Assembly (NCBI GenBank): GCA_020628165.1 | Contig: JAHDFM010000005.1 | Coordinates: forward strand, 65,981-129,980 | DNA: 64,000 nucleotides | Direction: 5' to 3' | DNA from: Bdellovibrionales bacterium | GTDB taxonomy: Bacteria; Bdellovibrionota; Bdellovibrionia; Bdellovibrionales; UBA1609 | In this document: positions 44,738 to 54,204 of the stretch, in pieces | Position numbering within the stretch: position 1 is the first letter of the stretch | Layout of the letters: each line of letters opens with the position of its first letter | Notes under the pieces: model-generated | Database searches by the model: none | What the model was told of the DNA's origin: nothing | Seen by the model: the letters and a program-made list of their open reading frames with translations, nothing else | Program-made: the position numbers and the translations under genes

Positions 44738-46909
44738 TTACTTATTAGAATTCCACCAGCAACCCACACGGTTACTGACTTCAGCAGATTCACTGCGTAG
44801 CTCTCCGTTGTAGCCGTCGTGAAGGAGTGCTTGGAACGTGGCCTTGATATCTTCTATATTTTTTTGAGCGAATGGATCATAGTCATTCCAGTTTGTGCAG
44901 TAAACATCTGTGGCAGAACCAAGGTATGTTTTTAATGAGCTTCTGTGACTATCGTTGATCCAAGGGTAGTAGAGCTCATACCAGCCAGAAACTTTGGCCT
45001 CATCGGATAACTTAAAACATTGGTCACGTCCGTCGATGTCGTGGTCGTACTTTAAATACTTGGTCCAATCAAAAACTGATAAACTTTGTGATTTTTCGAA
45101 ATCTGTTTTGTAATCGGCATTGATCTTAGCATCGGCCAAAGATTTTTTATCTGGTTGTGCAGCTAAACGACTGCTGATGGTTTCTAGCTCACAGCTATCT
45201 GGTGAAGGTAATGATTTTAACATAAGTGTTTTGCTGTAACCAGACACGCGCATGTACATGGCCTGACCGAAGCTACTTTCTACATCTTCGCGTGTGATGG
45301 TGATGGTCTCTTCGCAGATATTTTTGCCATTTTTATCTTTAAGGTCGTTGAGCATTTCAGATGCATCTGGGTTCGACCAACCACCAAAGGAGGCAAGCTT
45401 ATATGTGCCAGGCTTACCGTCAATACTGGTTTCAGCCATAAAAGGTTGCATGCTAGTTAAGCCAGGTTCTGCTGGAGATACGGCAATGACATCTTCCCAG
45501 GTCGTGTTACCTAGGTTAAAAAACAATCCGTTTTTTACTCCACCCAGTGAATTAAAATGCTCTTCATTGAAGTGCTTGGTGTAATCTTGGTTGTACCAGT
45601 ATCCATACTTCAAATGATCAATGTGATCTACTGAGTAGCTTGTAATATCTGCTAAGTTAGTTGCTTGTTTGCCGTAGTTTTTATAGGCTTCGAGGTATTC
45701 AAAAGCCTTTTGGCCGCTTTCTTTGAGAACTACAGAAGTTGTAATAACCATGGCTAAAGCCGTTCCAACTTTGTTTTGTGACAACTTATTCAGAGCCACA
45801 CCACTGTTGATTTGAGCGGGAACCTCTTGTTTGTAATACTGATAAACGAGAGCATTGAAGGTGTCTGAGCAAGTAGTTCCTGGTGCAAACCAAACTTGTC
45901 GCTTATCACCACTAATTTGATTAGGGCAAGCTTGCATGAAGCCCACTAAACTTTTGCTCCAAGAGCCCGAGCAGTTTTTAGAATCGGCTAAACACTCAGG
46001 GGTAAGGCTTGGGTGATTGTACATGTTCATTGCAGTAGCTAAAAGGTTAGAAAACTTTCTAAAATCAATGATACCAGTTCTAAAAAATAAGAACGGATCA
46101 TTTTGCGCATCAAACTTTCCAAACACTTTGAGTGATTCAATTAAGTTATCCAAGCGCACAGCTGTTTCTGGATTTGCCATTAAACCTTGTATACTTTTTT
46201 GTACAACCGCGGCTTGCTCCTCAAGTGTTGATACCGCTGCCAGTTGTTGTTGTGCTTGTTGTAAAGGTCCTAATAACATTAAGTAGTAATTATCAACAAT
46301 TTGTTGTGCGGCCATCATCACATCACCTAAAGAGCCATAAACAGTGATCAAGTCTTTTTGCAAGGGTCCCAACTTACTATTAATGAGAGCCTGTAACATC
46401 TTACCGTCTAGAACTATTGGCTGACCTTGTTGTTGGCTCGCCTCCATTGATTTTTGCAGCTCTTTCAGTTGCGAAGAACTTTTAATGATCGAAGCCATGG
46501 CACCCATGTTAAGCTTTTGACTGACTTGAGCAAGGCCCACTTGCAAGTGCGGTAGTACCGACTTGAGTAAAAAGGCAAGCTTGTTAGGTTCAATCTTGTC
46601 AGTGTAGCTTTTAATGCTTTCATAATCAGAGTTCGCAGGTAATGAATAATTACTTACACCAACTTTTTTAGCCAGTGGACTTTGCGAGAGGCTGTCTAAG
46701 ATAAATAGTGAAACAGACCCAGAGCTTCCTCCAGCGCCACCAATTGGCACGGCTTGTTTTTTTTCAATGATGTTAGCCAGTGAACCCCAATGTGCTGGAG
46801 CCAATTGGCCATTTCCGCGCACAGAAACGCAATACGACGAATCGCTTGCGTTGGCAAAAAGCGGAATTAGGAGTGAGAAAGATGATAATAATATTAGGGC
46901 TTTTAACAT
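44738..46909 (-). CDS. Secreted protein, possible patatin-like lipase
   Basis: 723 residues. Signal peptide MLKALILLSSFSLLIPLFANA. Right after it, VRGNGQLAPAHWGSLANI leads into GGAGGSSGSVSLFI, where G60-G-S62-S-G64 fits the G-x-S-x-G nucleophile elbow following a glycine-rich loop, the order seen in patatin phospholipases. A clear partner Asp motif (DGG) is not obvious; FGGWSNPD (~520) is one candidate region. The rest is helical with a Gln-rich stretch (QQAQQQLAAVS). Phospholipase action on membranes would suit a predator, but the assignment is tentative. AGAGG precedes the ATG. Confidence 0.6.
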   Translation of the reverse strand: MLKALILLSSFSLLIPLFANASDSSYCVSVRGNGQLAPAHWGSLANIIEKKQAVPIGGAGGSSGSVSLFILDSLSQSPLAKKVGVSNYSLPANSDYESIKSYTDKIEPNKLAFLLKSVLPHLQVGLAQVSQKLNMGAMASIIKSSSQLKELQKSMEASQQQGQPIVLDGKMLQALINSKLGPLQKDLITVYGSLGDVMMAAQQIVDNYYLMLLGPLQQAQQQLAAVSTLEEQAAVVQKSIQGLMANPETAVRLDNLIESLKVFGKFDAQNDPFLFFRTGIIDFRKFSNLLATAMNMYNHPSLTPECLADSKNCSGSWSKSLVGFMQACPNQISGDKRQVWFAPGTTCSDTFNALVYQYYKQEVPAQINSGVALNKLSQNKVGTALAMVITTSVVLKESGQKAFEYLEAYKNYGKQATNLADITSYSVDHIDHLKYGYWYNQDYTKHFNEEHFNSLGGVKNGLFFNLGNTTWEDVIAVSPAEPGLTSMQPFMAETSIDGKPGTYKLASFGGWSNPDASEMLNDLKDKNGKNICEETITITREDVESSFGQAMYMRVSGYSKTLMLKSLPSPDSCELETISSRLAAQPDKKSLADAKINADYKTDFEKSQSLSVFDWTKYLKYDHDIDGRDQCFKLSDEAKVSGWYELYYPWINDSHRSSLKTYLGSATDVYCTNWNDYDPFAQKNIEDIKATFQALLHDGYNGELRSESAEVSNRVGCWWNSNK

Positions 46910-47184
46910 AATTGGACCTCTGTTAATGGGTATTTAGGTGAATTTAATGTTACTAATATAAGTAAAAATGCGTATTTTCTCTACACCAATTCAGTGATTA
47001 TAAATTACTTTCATAGCTTTATAATTTATTCACGGCAGGTGAAGCACTGTAAAAAAAATTATGGTGCAGCAACTCAGCATCTCTTTGGTGCAAAATGAAT
47101 TTCTGTCTTATACTAAGTCTAAAGACTAAAATTTTGACGATTTGAAAAATAATCAGCTAGGGGATATAAGTTTGACCCTGTTTT

Positions 47185-48261
47185 TTATTGATAATTGAAA
47201 TTTAATTTTTTAAGCAACCCCTCACTTAGTGGCGGAAGGCTTGAACGTGGTATAAAAAACGTAGTCAGCTGAAAGAAATCAGAAAACACTTTGTGTGTCT
47301 CAGTTGACTTTTTTAAATACTCAGCCCCTGAAGATCCGCCAGTTCCCACTTTAGTTCCGAGCATGCGTTTGGCCATAAGGGCATGCTTATAACGCCACTC
47401 AGTGAGTGTTTCATCAATGTCGAGTAAGCGTGTGATCAAGCGAAAGGGCAGTTGAAAAATGGGCTCGTAGCGATACATTTGAATCAAAAGGGCAGCATGA
47501 ATGGACTCATACGAAAGTCGCCACTGTCCAGCTGTAACGAGCTCATCGTATTTGCTTTTATCAAACAGGGCCGAAAAGAGTTCTTCGGTTTTTTGAATCT
47601 GCAGAAGCTGCTTTTGTTTGATTTCGTCGTCGATGAGTTTGTTTCTTTCTGTCAGGTCTTTTTCCTTGTCGAGCATCACTTGCACAGCTTTTTTATAGTC
47701 TTGCCAAAAATCAAAACCTTCATCTTTTAAAAATGGTGTCCGTTTGAGCCACTTGTCGACACATTCAAACAAAGAGGTTTGACCTTCACTTGCCGACAGT
47801 TCAGTTTTGTCTTTATCATTGAAGGCTTCTTTGTAGTTTGCATTATTGTAAGTGAGTCTTTTTTTAAGTCCCAGTTTGTTCTCAATGAGGCGAAACTGCT
47901 GGCTTTGAAAACCACTGGCAGGGTAAAGCATGTCTCTGAAATCTAAAAAATCAAGAGCCGTCATGGTTTCAAGAACTGGAATTTGCATTTGTAAGAGTTT
48001 AAATATCTCCATCATGCGATCGAGACGGGCAACGATCACCCCCATGCTCTTTTCCTGGACATACTCTTTTGAGAACAACTCTAAAACAGAATCCAGCTCA
48101 TGCAAGATCTGTTTGAACCAAAGCTCATACGCCTGGTGAACAACGATGAAAAGCATTTCATCGTGAGCCGGCTTGTTGTACTCGGTGCTCTTCATGTTTT
48201 GGCTGGAGAGCAGCTTATCAAGCTCAAGGTAAGATTTGTAATCAATCGCTGGATACTTCAT
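47185..48261 (-). CDS. kynA: Tryptophan 2,3-dioxygenase
   Basis: 358 residues, longer than the ~280-residue short bacterial forms and closer to animal-type length. Family landmarks: HDEMLFIVVHQAYELWFKQI (His in the heme/substrate region), FRDMLYPASGFQSQQFRLIE, RYEPIFQLPFRLITRLLD, and the C-terminal GTGGSSGAEYLKKS substrate loop. It oxidises L-tryptophan to N-formylkynurenine in the cytoplasm, feeding KynB (34453-35094). It is last in a four-gene operon with VOC, threonine-aldolase-family and arginase-family genes. GGACA precedes the ATG. Confidence 0.97.
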   Translation of the reverse strand: MKYPAIDYKSYLELDKLLSSQNMKSTEYNKPAHDEMLFIVVHQAYELWFKQILHELDSVLELFSKEYVQEKSMGVIVARLDRMMEIFKLLQMQIPVLETMTALDFLDFRDMLYPASGFQSQQFRLIENKLGLKKRLTYNNANYKEAFNDKDKTELSASEGQTSLFECVDKWLKRTPFLKDEGFDFWQDYKKAVQVMLDKEKDLTERNKLIDDEIKQKQLLQIQKTEELFSALFDKSKYDELVTAGQWRLSYESIHAALLIQMYRYEPIFQLPFRLITRLLDIDETLTEWRYKHALMAKRMLGTKVGTGGSSGAEYLKKSTETHKVFSDFFQLTTFFIPRSSLPPLSEGLLKKLNFNYQ

Positions 48262-48288
48262 AAATTTGTCCTTTTATACAACTATAAA

Positions 48289-48666
48289 CTAGGGCAAAGG
48301 GGAGTAAATGTCTACCTGAGTTCCCTCAGGGCCTTTAACAACGGCGTACCGCTGACCCCAAAAAGCGTCCCAAGGCTCTTTGCTGACTGCATAATTAGAA
48401 TCTTTCAATTTTTTAACTAAATCGTCAACAGCTTGGGGAGTGTTTTGTTCAAAGCAAAATGAAATGTGGGAGCTTTCTGGCCTCACATATTCAGGGTTTA
48501 TTTTTTTCATGAGATCTAAAGAATCAATCATGATGCGCATACCGTTGTCTAATTGGCACTCGTAGTGATCTTCACTAAACGATTTAAAGGTTAAACCCAG
48601 TTGGTTATAAAATGCTAGGCTTTTTTCAATGTTGTTGCTGACGATCCCGATGGCTCCTAGTTTCAT
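48289..48666 (-). CDS. VOC (glyoxalase/bleomycin-resistance) family protein
   Basis: 125 residues, one VOC unit built from two beta-alpha-beta-beta-beta modules: AIGIVSNNIEKSLAFYNQLG at the start and WGQRYAVVKGPEGTQVDIYS at the end, which supplies the usual metal-ligand Glu/Asp region. GAGGAG lies seven bases ahead of the ATG, so it has its own strong ribosome-binding site even though it overlaps the 3' end of the upstream gene by 41 bases. The function is open: a lyase, a dioxygenase or a binding protein. Cotranscription with kynA suggests a role in amino-acid or aldehyde catabolism. Confidence 0.88.
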   Translation of the reverse strand: MKLGAIGIVSNNIEKSLAFYNQLGLTFKSFSEDHYECQLDNGMRIMIDSLDLMKKINPEYVRPESSHISFCFEQNTPQAVDDLVKKLKDSNYAVSKEPWDAFWGQRYAVVKGPEGTQVDIYSPLP

Positions 48667-49693
48667 GTTGTTCTCCTCTCAGTTGTGTTTTTATAGTTAA
48701 AAGATGATCATAAAAAGCATCAATGTGCTCTTTGGTGGAATCAAACGACAGCATGAGCCTGGCTTCAAATGTGGTTTCATTCCAGATGTAAAAAAAGAAT
48801 TTTTCGCGCAAAGGTTTTACCCACTTTTGAGGTATTTCGACAAACACAGAGTTTGCTTGTACTTTTTGAGTGATACGCAGCTCAGGCACCGTGAGTAATT
48901 TACTTTCTAAGTATTTCGCAAGTTCCACTCCATTGCGAGCAATGTCAGTATGTAAATCAGTGCCAAATAATTCTAAAAATTGTGCCGCTAAAAAACGCAT
49001 TTTGGAGGGCAGTTGCAACGTCTGCTTACGAATGAATTTAAACTCCGGGTGGTCGCCAAACAACACCACAGCTTCGCCAAATAGCATTCCATTTTTGGTG
49101 CCCCCAAATGAAAGCGCGTCGACTCCAGAGCAAATTTCTTGCATGCTTTTTTGTAAAACGTAAGGGGCATAAATGAACCTTGCGCCATCGATGTGTAAAA
49201 ATAAATCGTATTTTTTGCAAGTGGCTTTGATCGCCTCTAGCTCTGCAAAAGAGTACATGGTTCCAAGTTCAGTTGGTAAAGTGAGACTGACCACTTTAAT
49301 TTGAGAATAGTGTTGATCACCTCTGCGGATGAGATGCTTTTCAATGGCCTCTGGTGTGAGCTTTGCATCTGGAGTGTTCACGTGAATCACTTTACAGCCA
49401 ATGTGTTGTTCCGGAGCTCCACACTCATCAACGTTAAGGTGAGCATCACCGGCACATAAAATAGCGTGATGGCTTTTGATTAAGCTTTTTAAACAAAGTA
49501 CATTCGCAGCGGAGCCATTAAATACAAAGTAACTGTTTGAGTGCTCGCCAAAGATTTTTTTAAACAACTTTTTAGCAGCAACTGTTGTGGGGTCAGTCCC
49601 GTAACTCGGGGCGTGTCCAGTGTTTATATTGTTGAGTGCAGTTAAAATTTGAGGGTGAACCCCTGAGTGATTGTCACTTCCTAAACTGATCAT
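48626..49693 (-). CDS. Threonine aldolase / beta-eliminating lyase family PLP enzyme
   Basis: 355 residues, normal for low-specificity L-threonine aldolase. The PLP lysine is Lys200 in SFGGTKNGMLFGEAVV, preceded by the cofactor Asp in LHIDGARF. GSDNHSGVHPQIL at the N-terminus matches the family entry loop. It would split threonine or allo-threonine to glycine and acetaldehyde. In this operon, between an arginase-family gene and VOC/kynA, another beta-eliminating reaction is conceivable. It overlaps the upstream gene by four bases and the VOC gene by 41; the last 12 residues (rich in His/Arg/Gln) are coded inside that overlap and look non-conserved. Confidence 0.9.
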   Translation of the reverse strand: MISLGSDNHSGVHPQILTALNNINTGHAPSYGTDPTTVAAKKLFKKIFGEHSNSYFVFNGSAANVLCLKSLIKSHHAILCAGDAHLNVDECGAPEQHIGCKVIHVNTPDAKLTPEAIEKHLIRRGDQHYSQIKVVSLTLPTELGTMYSFAELEAIKATCKKYDLFLHIDGARFIYAPYVLQKSMQEICSGVDALSFGGTKNGMLFGEAVVLFGDHPEFKFIRKQTLQLPSKMRFLAAQFLELFGTDLHTDIARNGVELAKYLESKLLTVPELRITQKVQANSVFVEIPQKWVKPLREKFFFYIWNETTFEARLMLSFDSTKEHIDAFYDHLLTIKTQLRGEQHETRSHRDRQQQH

Positions 49694-50622
49694 TTTAAAT
49701 ACCTATATATAATTTGAGCCACAAGTTTGCTAGTTCTGTCATCGAGGTCAAGTGGCGGGGAAAGTTCATAAACACCTAAGTTAGTAATATTTAATCGCGA
49801 ACGGATCACTTCAAACCATCTTAAAAAAGGTTCAGGGTGAAGGCCTGTAGGCCAAGCTTGCGAACAGCCCATGGCAAAACTCGAACTAAAGGCATCTATG
49901 TCGACACTTAAAAAGCAAGGTCGTTTTTTTAACAGTGCTGATCCTAAAAATTGATTGCAAGCCTGTTCAAAAGTGTCTCCACTTGTCATGAGCTCATCAT
50001 AGCTTAAGATATGTCCTCCTTTATTTATGAGCCAATCGACATGACTTTTACTGTTGCACTGACTTTGAATGCCAATTTCAAAAAAATCAAAATGGTCGAA
50101 CTCTTGCAATAACCGGTAAAATGGGGTGCCACTAGTTAGACCTTTATCTAAAGGCCGCACATCTAAGTGGGCATCAATGTTAATAATGATAGGTTTTAAT
50201 TGTGAATTTGCATGTTGCTCTAAAAAAGCAGCCCCGTCAGGATATGCGTAGTCATGGCCACCACCAATGCTAATCACTTTTTTGTTTTGAGTTAAGAGCT
50301 CGTTAACAGCCTCTTTGCCTTTTTCGTGGTTGTTACCAATATCATCGCTGATTTTAAGGTTACCAACATCGTGCAAATGGATTTTTTTTTGCGAAAACGG
50401 GTTGCGGGTCATTTTATAAAGGTATTTTCTTGCTCGGTCAGGTCCAAAGGCAGCACCAACTCTGCCACCATTGAGGTGTATCCCTTGGTCATCAGGATAG
50501 CCAAGAAGGGCAAAATCACTGTCAGCAAGGCTCTGCAGCTGATCGCCAAGTCTTTGATCGCTAGGAGCCTTAGAGCTTACGTATCCGTCTGTAACTAATG
50601 GAGTAAAGTCTGAAATCGCCAT
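49690..50622 (-). CDS. Arginase/formimidoylglutamase-family ureohydrolase
   Basis: 310 residues. The dimanganese site is complete: GGGHDYAY, NIDAHLDVR and SVDIDAFSSSFA. The N-terminal DFALLGYPDDQGIHLNGGRVGAAFGPD fragment is more like formimidoylglutamase (histidine catabolism) than arginase or agmatinase, but the substrate cannot be settled from motifs (cited pieces: LLGYPDDQG, GGRVGAAFGPD). It is the first gene of the minus-strand operon and overlaps the threonine-aldolase gene by four bases. No other hut gene is in the window. Confidence 0.9.
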   Translation of the reverse strand: MAISDFTPLVTDGYVSSKAPSDQRLGDQLQSLADSDFALLGYPDDQGIHLNGGRVGAAFGPDRARKYLYKMTRNPFSQKKIHLHDVGNLKISDDIGNNHEKGKEAVNELLTQNKKVISIGGGHDYAYPDGAAFLEQHANSQLKPIIINIDAHLDVRPLDKGLTSGTPFYRLLQEFDHFDFFEIGIQSQCNSKSHVDWLINKGGHILSYDELMTSGDTFEQACNQFLGSALLKKRPCFLSVDIDAFSSSFAMGCSQAWPTGLHPEPFLRWFEVIRSRLNITNLGVYELSPPLDLDDRTSKLVAQIIYRYLK

Positions 50623-50712
50623 GAGGACTTACATAACCTTCTTTTGAGAAATAGTGAATGACGCCATGTGCATTAATGTCTGCAGCAACCCTTGCTAAGT
50701 TGGACGAACGTT

Positions 50713-51150
50713 ATGACTGAAATCACTTTAAGAAATCGTATTAAAAAATTCTCTCTTGCCGAAGTGGCTGAAAAATTGTTTTCACCAACAACACTGTCAG
50801 ACAGTTTAGCCCAGAGCTTTGAAGTGTCTGATCTAGTGGCACCGAAAGAGCTTGTCAAAGGCTCTGAAATCACTATGACCATGAAGCGTTTTAATTTTAT
50901 ATGTCCTGCTGAGTTTGAGGTGATTGAGCTTGGGGAGGACAATATGACCTATGTGCAAACCAAAGGCATTTTAAAAAGCTGGCAACACAAAATGCGACTC
51001 ATTCAAAAAGATGAGGCCATCGAGTTGCAAGATCATATTAAATACGAAATGCCTTTTGGAATTTTTGGGCATTTGACCAACGACCTCTATTTTCGAGCAG
51101 AAGTGAAAGATATTTTTTATAAGCGCCTCAAAGCGCTTGGCTTGCGCTAA
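50713..51150 (+). CDS. SRPBCC/START-like ligand-binding protein
   Basis: 145 residues from ATG at 50713; a longer version from TTG 50692 is possible. The C-terminal pattern LQDHIKYEMPFGIFGHL with LYFRAEVKDIFYKRLKAL is typical of the polyketide-cyclase/SRPBCC family that binds hydrophobic ligands in a helix-grip cavity. Function unknown. It is divergent from the amino-acid catabolism operon across 90 bases. Confidence 0.8.
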   Translation: MTEITLRNRIKKFSLAEVAEKLFSPTTLSDSLAQSFEVSDLVAPKELVKGSEITMTMKRFNFICPAEFEVIELGEDNMTYVQTKGILKSWQHKMRLIQKDEAIELQDHIKYEMPFGIFGHLTNDLYFRAEVKDIFYKRLKALGLR

Positions 51151-51456
51151 CCTAGTTTGAATTTTCCGAAAACCTTATTTTAAACTAAATCTCAAAAAAT
51201 TTTTAGCCGGCTGAATCCAATATTTTATAGCATTCAGATTTTTCAGTTAAAATAGGTTTGAATCTATAGAAAATATCTTCACTATCGTTTGAAATCACGC
51301 AGTGATACTTTACCTGCATTAATAGGTGACTTCAGTACTTAGAGCTAGTGATTCAAAAAATACTTATTCTCTTTTCTATATTTATATAAAATAAAAAATG
51401 TGTTTTTTTGTTTAAAAAAAATAGTTTATAGCATTTTCTTAGCAAGAAGGATCAAT
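51151..51456. other. Intergenic region upstream of the GH16 gene
   Basis: 306 AT-rich bases between two plus-strand genes. They end with AGAAGG nine bases before the GH16 start. No terminator hairpin, RNA gene or repeat recognised. Confidence 0.5.
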
Positions 51457-53115
51457 ATGTCATTAACAATCTTTCGTCATTTATCAATTGGCATTTTAAT
51501 TATCAGTTCGCTAGCTTCATGCTCACATATACGCAAAAATCTACATACGAATATTAAAAAAAATGACAGGAGACTGGCTGCAGTTGCTACACCAGAAATC
51601 ATTTCTATTGATAAAGTTGGCTCAAATGAAATGCAAATCATTTGGGGAGAAGGTTTTTTGGAAGGGAGTAATCCTTTTAATAAATTTGCTATTCTCTTTG
51701 ATGGGACTAAATGGGCTGATGTTAACACAGATCAAGACATTTCAACTGTAAATGGAAAAAGAAGGTACTCCAAAAAATTTGCTGTTGATGTGAATAGGAC
51801 CTATAAAGTAGAAATTCAGGCGAGAAACACTGATTATAATGATTATTCGGCAAAAATTTGTAAATTAGTGCGTTTAAGTGATGGAACAAATAACGACTGC
51901 ACAAATCAAGGGCTTGAGTCATCTGTTCCACTAAATAATAACTCTGCAGCTACCACAACTTCACCGGCGACGACTCAATTCATAAGCAATGATAACTCAA
52001 CAGCTCCTCAAGGTTATATTCTCATGTTTCAAGACGAGTTTAACCAGCCTTCAGGTGGAAGTGAAAACTTGAACAGACAGTTATGGAACACTCAATTGCG
52101 TTGGGATGGAGACTACAATGGCAGTTGGTATGAATATCGTGTGATTAATAAAGAAAGACAATTTTATCTGAATCCATTTTCAGATCACGAAGCTATGAAA
52201 AATGCTGTATTAATGCACGGCGATCCTTTTGAATTCACTGGCTCGACGTTAAAAATAAAAGCTAGAAAAAACAGTGCATTCAATAAGTCGAACAGAGGAG
52301 AAATAGAGAGTTTTTTAAACAAAGGTCACGGTCAACTTAATGAAGTGTTTATGTATCAACCTTTCTTATCAGGCGCTTTGTCTACTTACGATAAGTTTTA
52401 TACTACTTATGGTTATTACGAAGCGAGAATAAAGTTACCAAATGTGAAAGGGACCTTTCCTGCATTTTGGTTACATCACCAAAAGCGCAAAAGCGAAGGG
52501 TCTCGGCGAACAGAAATTGATATTATGGAAAATATTGGCAATCCACAAAGGCTTTATGCAACTTACCATCAAATTGTTGGTGGACAAGGTCCAATGAATC
52601 GCTATGTCAATGGCCAGGTGGTGAAGAACCTCCACGGTGAGCCGGGTGAATATATTTTAGATGAAAACGGACAGTTAAAACCGACCTCACAAACAAAGCC
52701 TAAAAGAGGTGGAGAGCGTGTGGGAGAAATTTATGATGAAGAGGGCTTTAATGGTTTTCATGTTTATGCTGTTGATTGGTCACCAGAACGAATCATTTGG
52801 TATTATGATGGCATTGAAGTTGGTCGTCTTGAGAATTGGAGTTTGCCTGACCCAATCACGGACGAAAATGGAAATGTTGTGCAAGAGAATAGCCAAAATA
52901 ATATTGGAAACGAGGAGCTTTATATTATTTTAAATTTGGCGATGGGAGGCAGTTGGCTTTCAGGAAGTCCTTATGCAGGTGGCATCGGTTATCCTTTTCC
53001 TTATCAGCCAGATTCTTCTCAGCCTTATTCTGACTATGACAACTTTCAAGAAACAGCCATGGAAATTGATTGGGTGCGTGCTTGGTGTAAAAGTGAGCAT
53101 TGCCCTAATAGATAG
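51457..53115 (+). CDS. GH16 family glycoside hydrolase lipoprotein (beta-glucanase type)
   Basis: 552 residues. ATG at 51457 is chosen for AGAAGG upstream and a clean lipoprotein signal with lipobox LASC. A ~110-residue fibronectin-III-like domain (TPEIISIDKVGSNEMQIIW) follows the anchor, then a Ser/Thr/Asn linker. The GH16 catalytic domain runs from ~185 (YILMFQDEFNQP) to the end (MEIDWVRAWC). Its active site is E353-I-D-I-M-E358 (EIDIMEN), nucleophile and acid/base. GH16 enzymes cut beta-1,3/1,4-glucans, galactans or carrageenans; laminarin-type glucan is most likely. The enzyme should sit on the outer membrane. Monocistronic. Confidence 0.95.
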   Translation: MSLTIFRHLSIGILIISSLASCSHIRKNLHTNIKKNDRRLAAVATPEIISIDKVGSNEMQIIWGEGFLEGSNPFNKFAILFDGTKWADVNTDQDISTVNGKRRYSKKFAVDVNRTYKVEIQARNTDYNDYSAKICKLVRLSDGTNNDCTNQGLESSVPLNNNSAATTTSPATTQFISNDNSTAPQGYILMFQDEFNQPSGGSENLNRQLWNTQLRWDGDYNGSWYEYRVINKERQFYLNPFSDHEAMKNAVLMHGDPFEFTGSTLKIKARKNSAFNKSNRGEIESFLNKGHGQLNEVFMYQPFLSGALSTYDKFYTTYGYYEARIKLPNVKGTFPAFWLHHQKRKSEGSRRTEIDIMENIGNPQRLYATYHQIVGGQGPMNRYVNGQVVKNLHGEPGEYILDENGQLKPTSQTKPKRGGERVGEIYDEEGFNGFHVYAVDWSPERIIWYYDGIEVGRLENWSLPDPITDENGNVVQENSQNNIGNEELYIILNLAMGGSWLSGSPYAGGIGYPFPYQPDSSQPYSDYDNFQETAMEIDWVRAWCKSEHCPNR

Positions 53116-53249
53116 GTGGTTGTTAAAATTTATTTAATTTATTTGTTGGGACAACGTGAAAGAATAGAAAGCTGCCATATCTTGTGCGATGGCCTTTAAG
53201 GACACGGATTGTGTTCATCTGAATGGTGTAGCAGAGGTCTAAGTTACTT

Positions 53250-54047
53250 CTAATGTGTGGCTTTAAATTTCAAGAACTTACTGAGTAATTGAGCGATCAA
53301 TACATAAGTTATGGAAGCTAAAACTAGCCACATGGCAGAAATAGCGTAAAAGAGATCAGGAGCGTCCATGAGTGTCGTCATCAATGAGTCCTGATAATAA
53401 AAAAACCATTTTTGGTGTCTTTGAGGAAAAGCGACCTCGTGAAGAAAGTCGTAAATAGGCTCTGGTCTAATGACTACGACCGCAACTAAAAAGCTGACTA
53501 ACAAAAGCCCGAGCTGCTTTAAAAAAAGAGACAAGCTTGGCATTGCTAAATTTTTCCATCTTACAAATGCAATACATAAAAGAAGCATCACGCAAGCCAC
53601 CCATCCCATTTTGTTTGCTTTTGAAATCAGGGCAGAAACATCTTTGAGGTGCACGACTTCGTTTTGTTCTAATAGTGGAGCCTTAGACTTGTACATGGAA
53701 TTAAATGTGATGTCTTTTAAACCTGCACCTTCATTATTAACAGCAGAGTTAATTTGTTCAAAAAGATAAACATGGGCGGCTTTGTCTAATTGTTCTAAAC
53801 CTTTTTTGCCGCGCCGATTTTGCGGACCGTATTCAGCGATATGCTCATTGATGTTTAAAATATCATACCATAGGCTGTAGCCATAATTGACCGCTGTAAT
53901 TAGTTTCCATGCAATGAAAATAGATGTGAACACTGCAAAGAGGATGACTGCTGTTTGTGTTATATTATTTAATGAGATCCACTTAAAAATGTGTTCACTC
54001 CCAGTGAAAGAATTAAATGCATTGGATGGATCATTTAAGCTCTGCAA
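53250..54047 (-). CDS. DUF1461 family integral membrane protein
   Basis: 265 residues with four helices (VILFAVFTSIFIAWKLI; MGWVACVMLLLCIAFV; LGLLLVSFLVAVVVI; LFYAISAMWLVLASITYVLI). The large extracytoplasmic loop contains HLKDVSALI and the second one FHEVAFP...W-F-Y, both seen in TIGR01906/DUF1461 proteins, a family of unknown function. The start TTG at 54047 is uncertain, with only a poor ribosome-binding site; the family usually begins close to the first helix. Confidence 0.75.
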   Translation of the reverse strand: MQSLNDPSNAFNSFTGSEHIFKWISLNNITQTAVILFAVFTSIFIAWKLITAVNYGYSLWYDILNINEHIAEYGPQNRRGKKGLEQLDKAAHVYLFEQINSAVNNEGAGLKDITFNSMYKSKAPLLEQNEVVHLKDVSALISKANKMGWVACVMLLLCIAFVRWKNLAMPSLSLFLKQLGLLLVSFLVAVVVIRPEPIYDFLHEVAFPQRHQKWFFYYQDSLMTTLMDAPDLFYAISAMWLVLASITYVLIAQLLSKFLKFKATH

Positions 54048-54151
54048 TTTTCTAGCTGAGCAACTTTTAAATTAAGACACCCTTTTTAATTTTACGTTTT
54101 CCGATGCAATTGTCTACAATAGAGATATAAATTTAACGTAGATTTGTAAAA

Positions 54152-54183
54152 AAAAAGCCTGACTCAAAACAGTCAGGCTTTTT
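54152..54183 (-). terminator. Strong rho-independent terminator
   Basis: A 13-bp perfect stem (54152-54164 with 54171-54183, including the A/T base pairs) and a six-base loop. On the minus strand a long T-run follows, so it ends the Ig-like lipoprotein gene before the DUF1461 gene. Confidence 0.92.
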
Positions 54184-54204
54184 CACACAATATTTTAAAT
54201 GAGC

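Noticed and set aside
48626..49693. Naming the PLP enzyme as kynureninase because it neighbours kynA
   Set aside because: Length, the IDGARF region and the GGTKNG lysine loop match the threonine aldolase family, not kynureninase.
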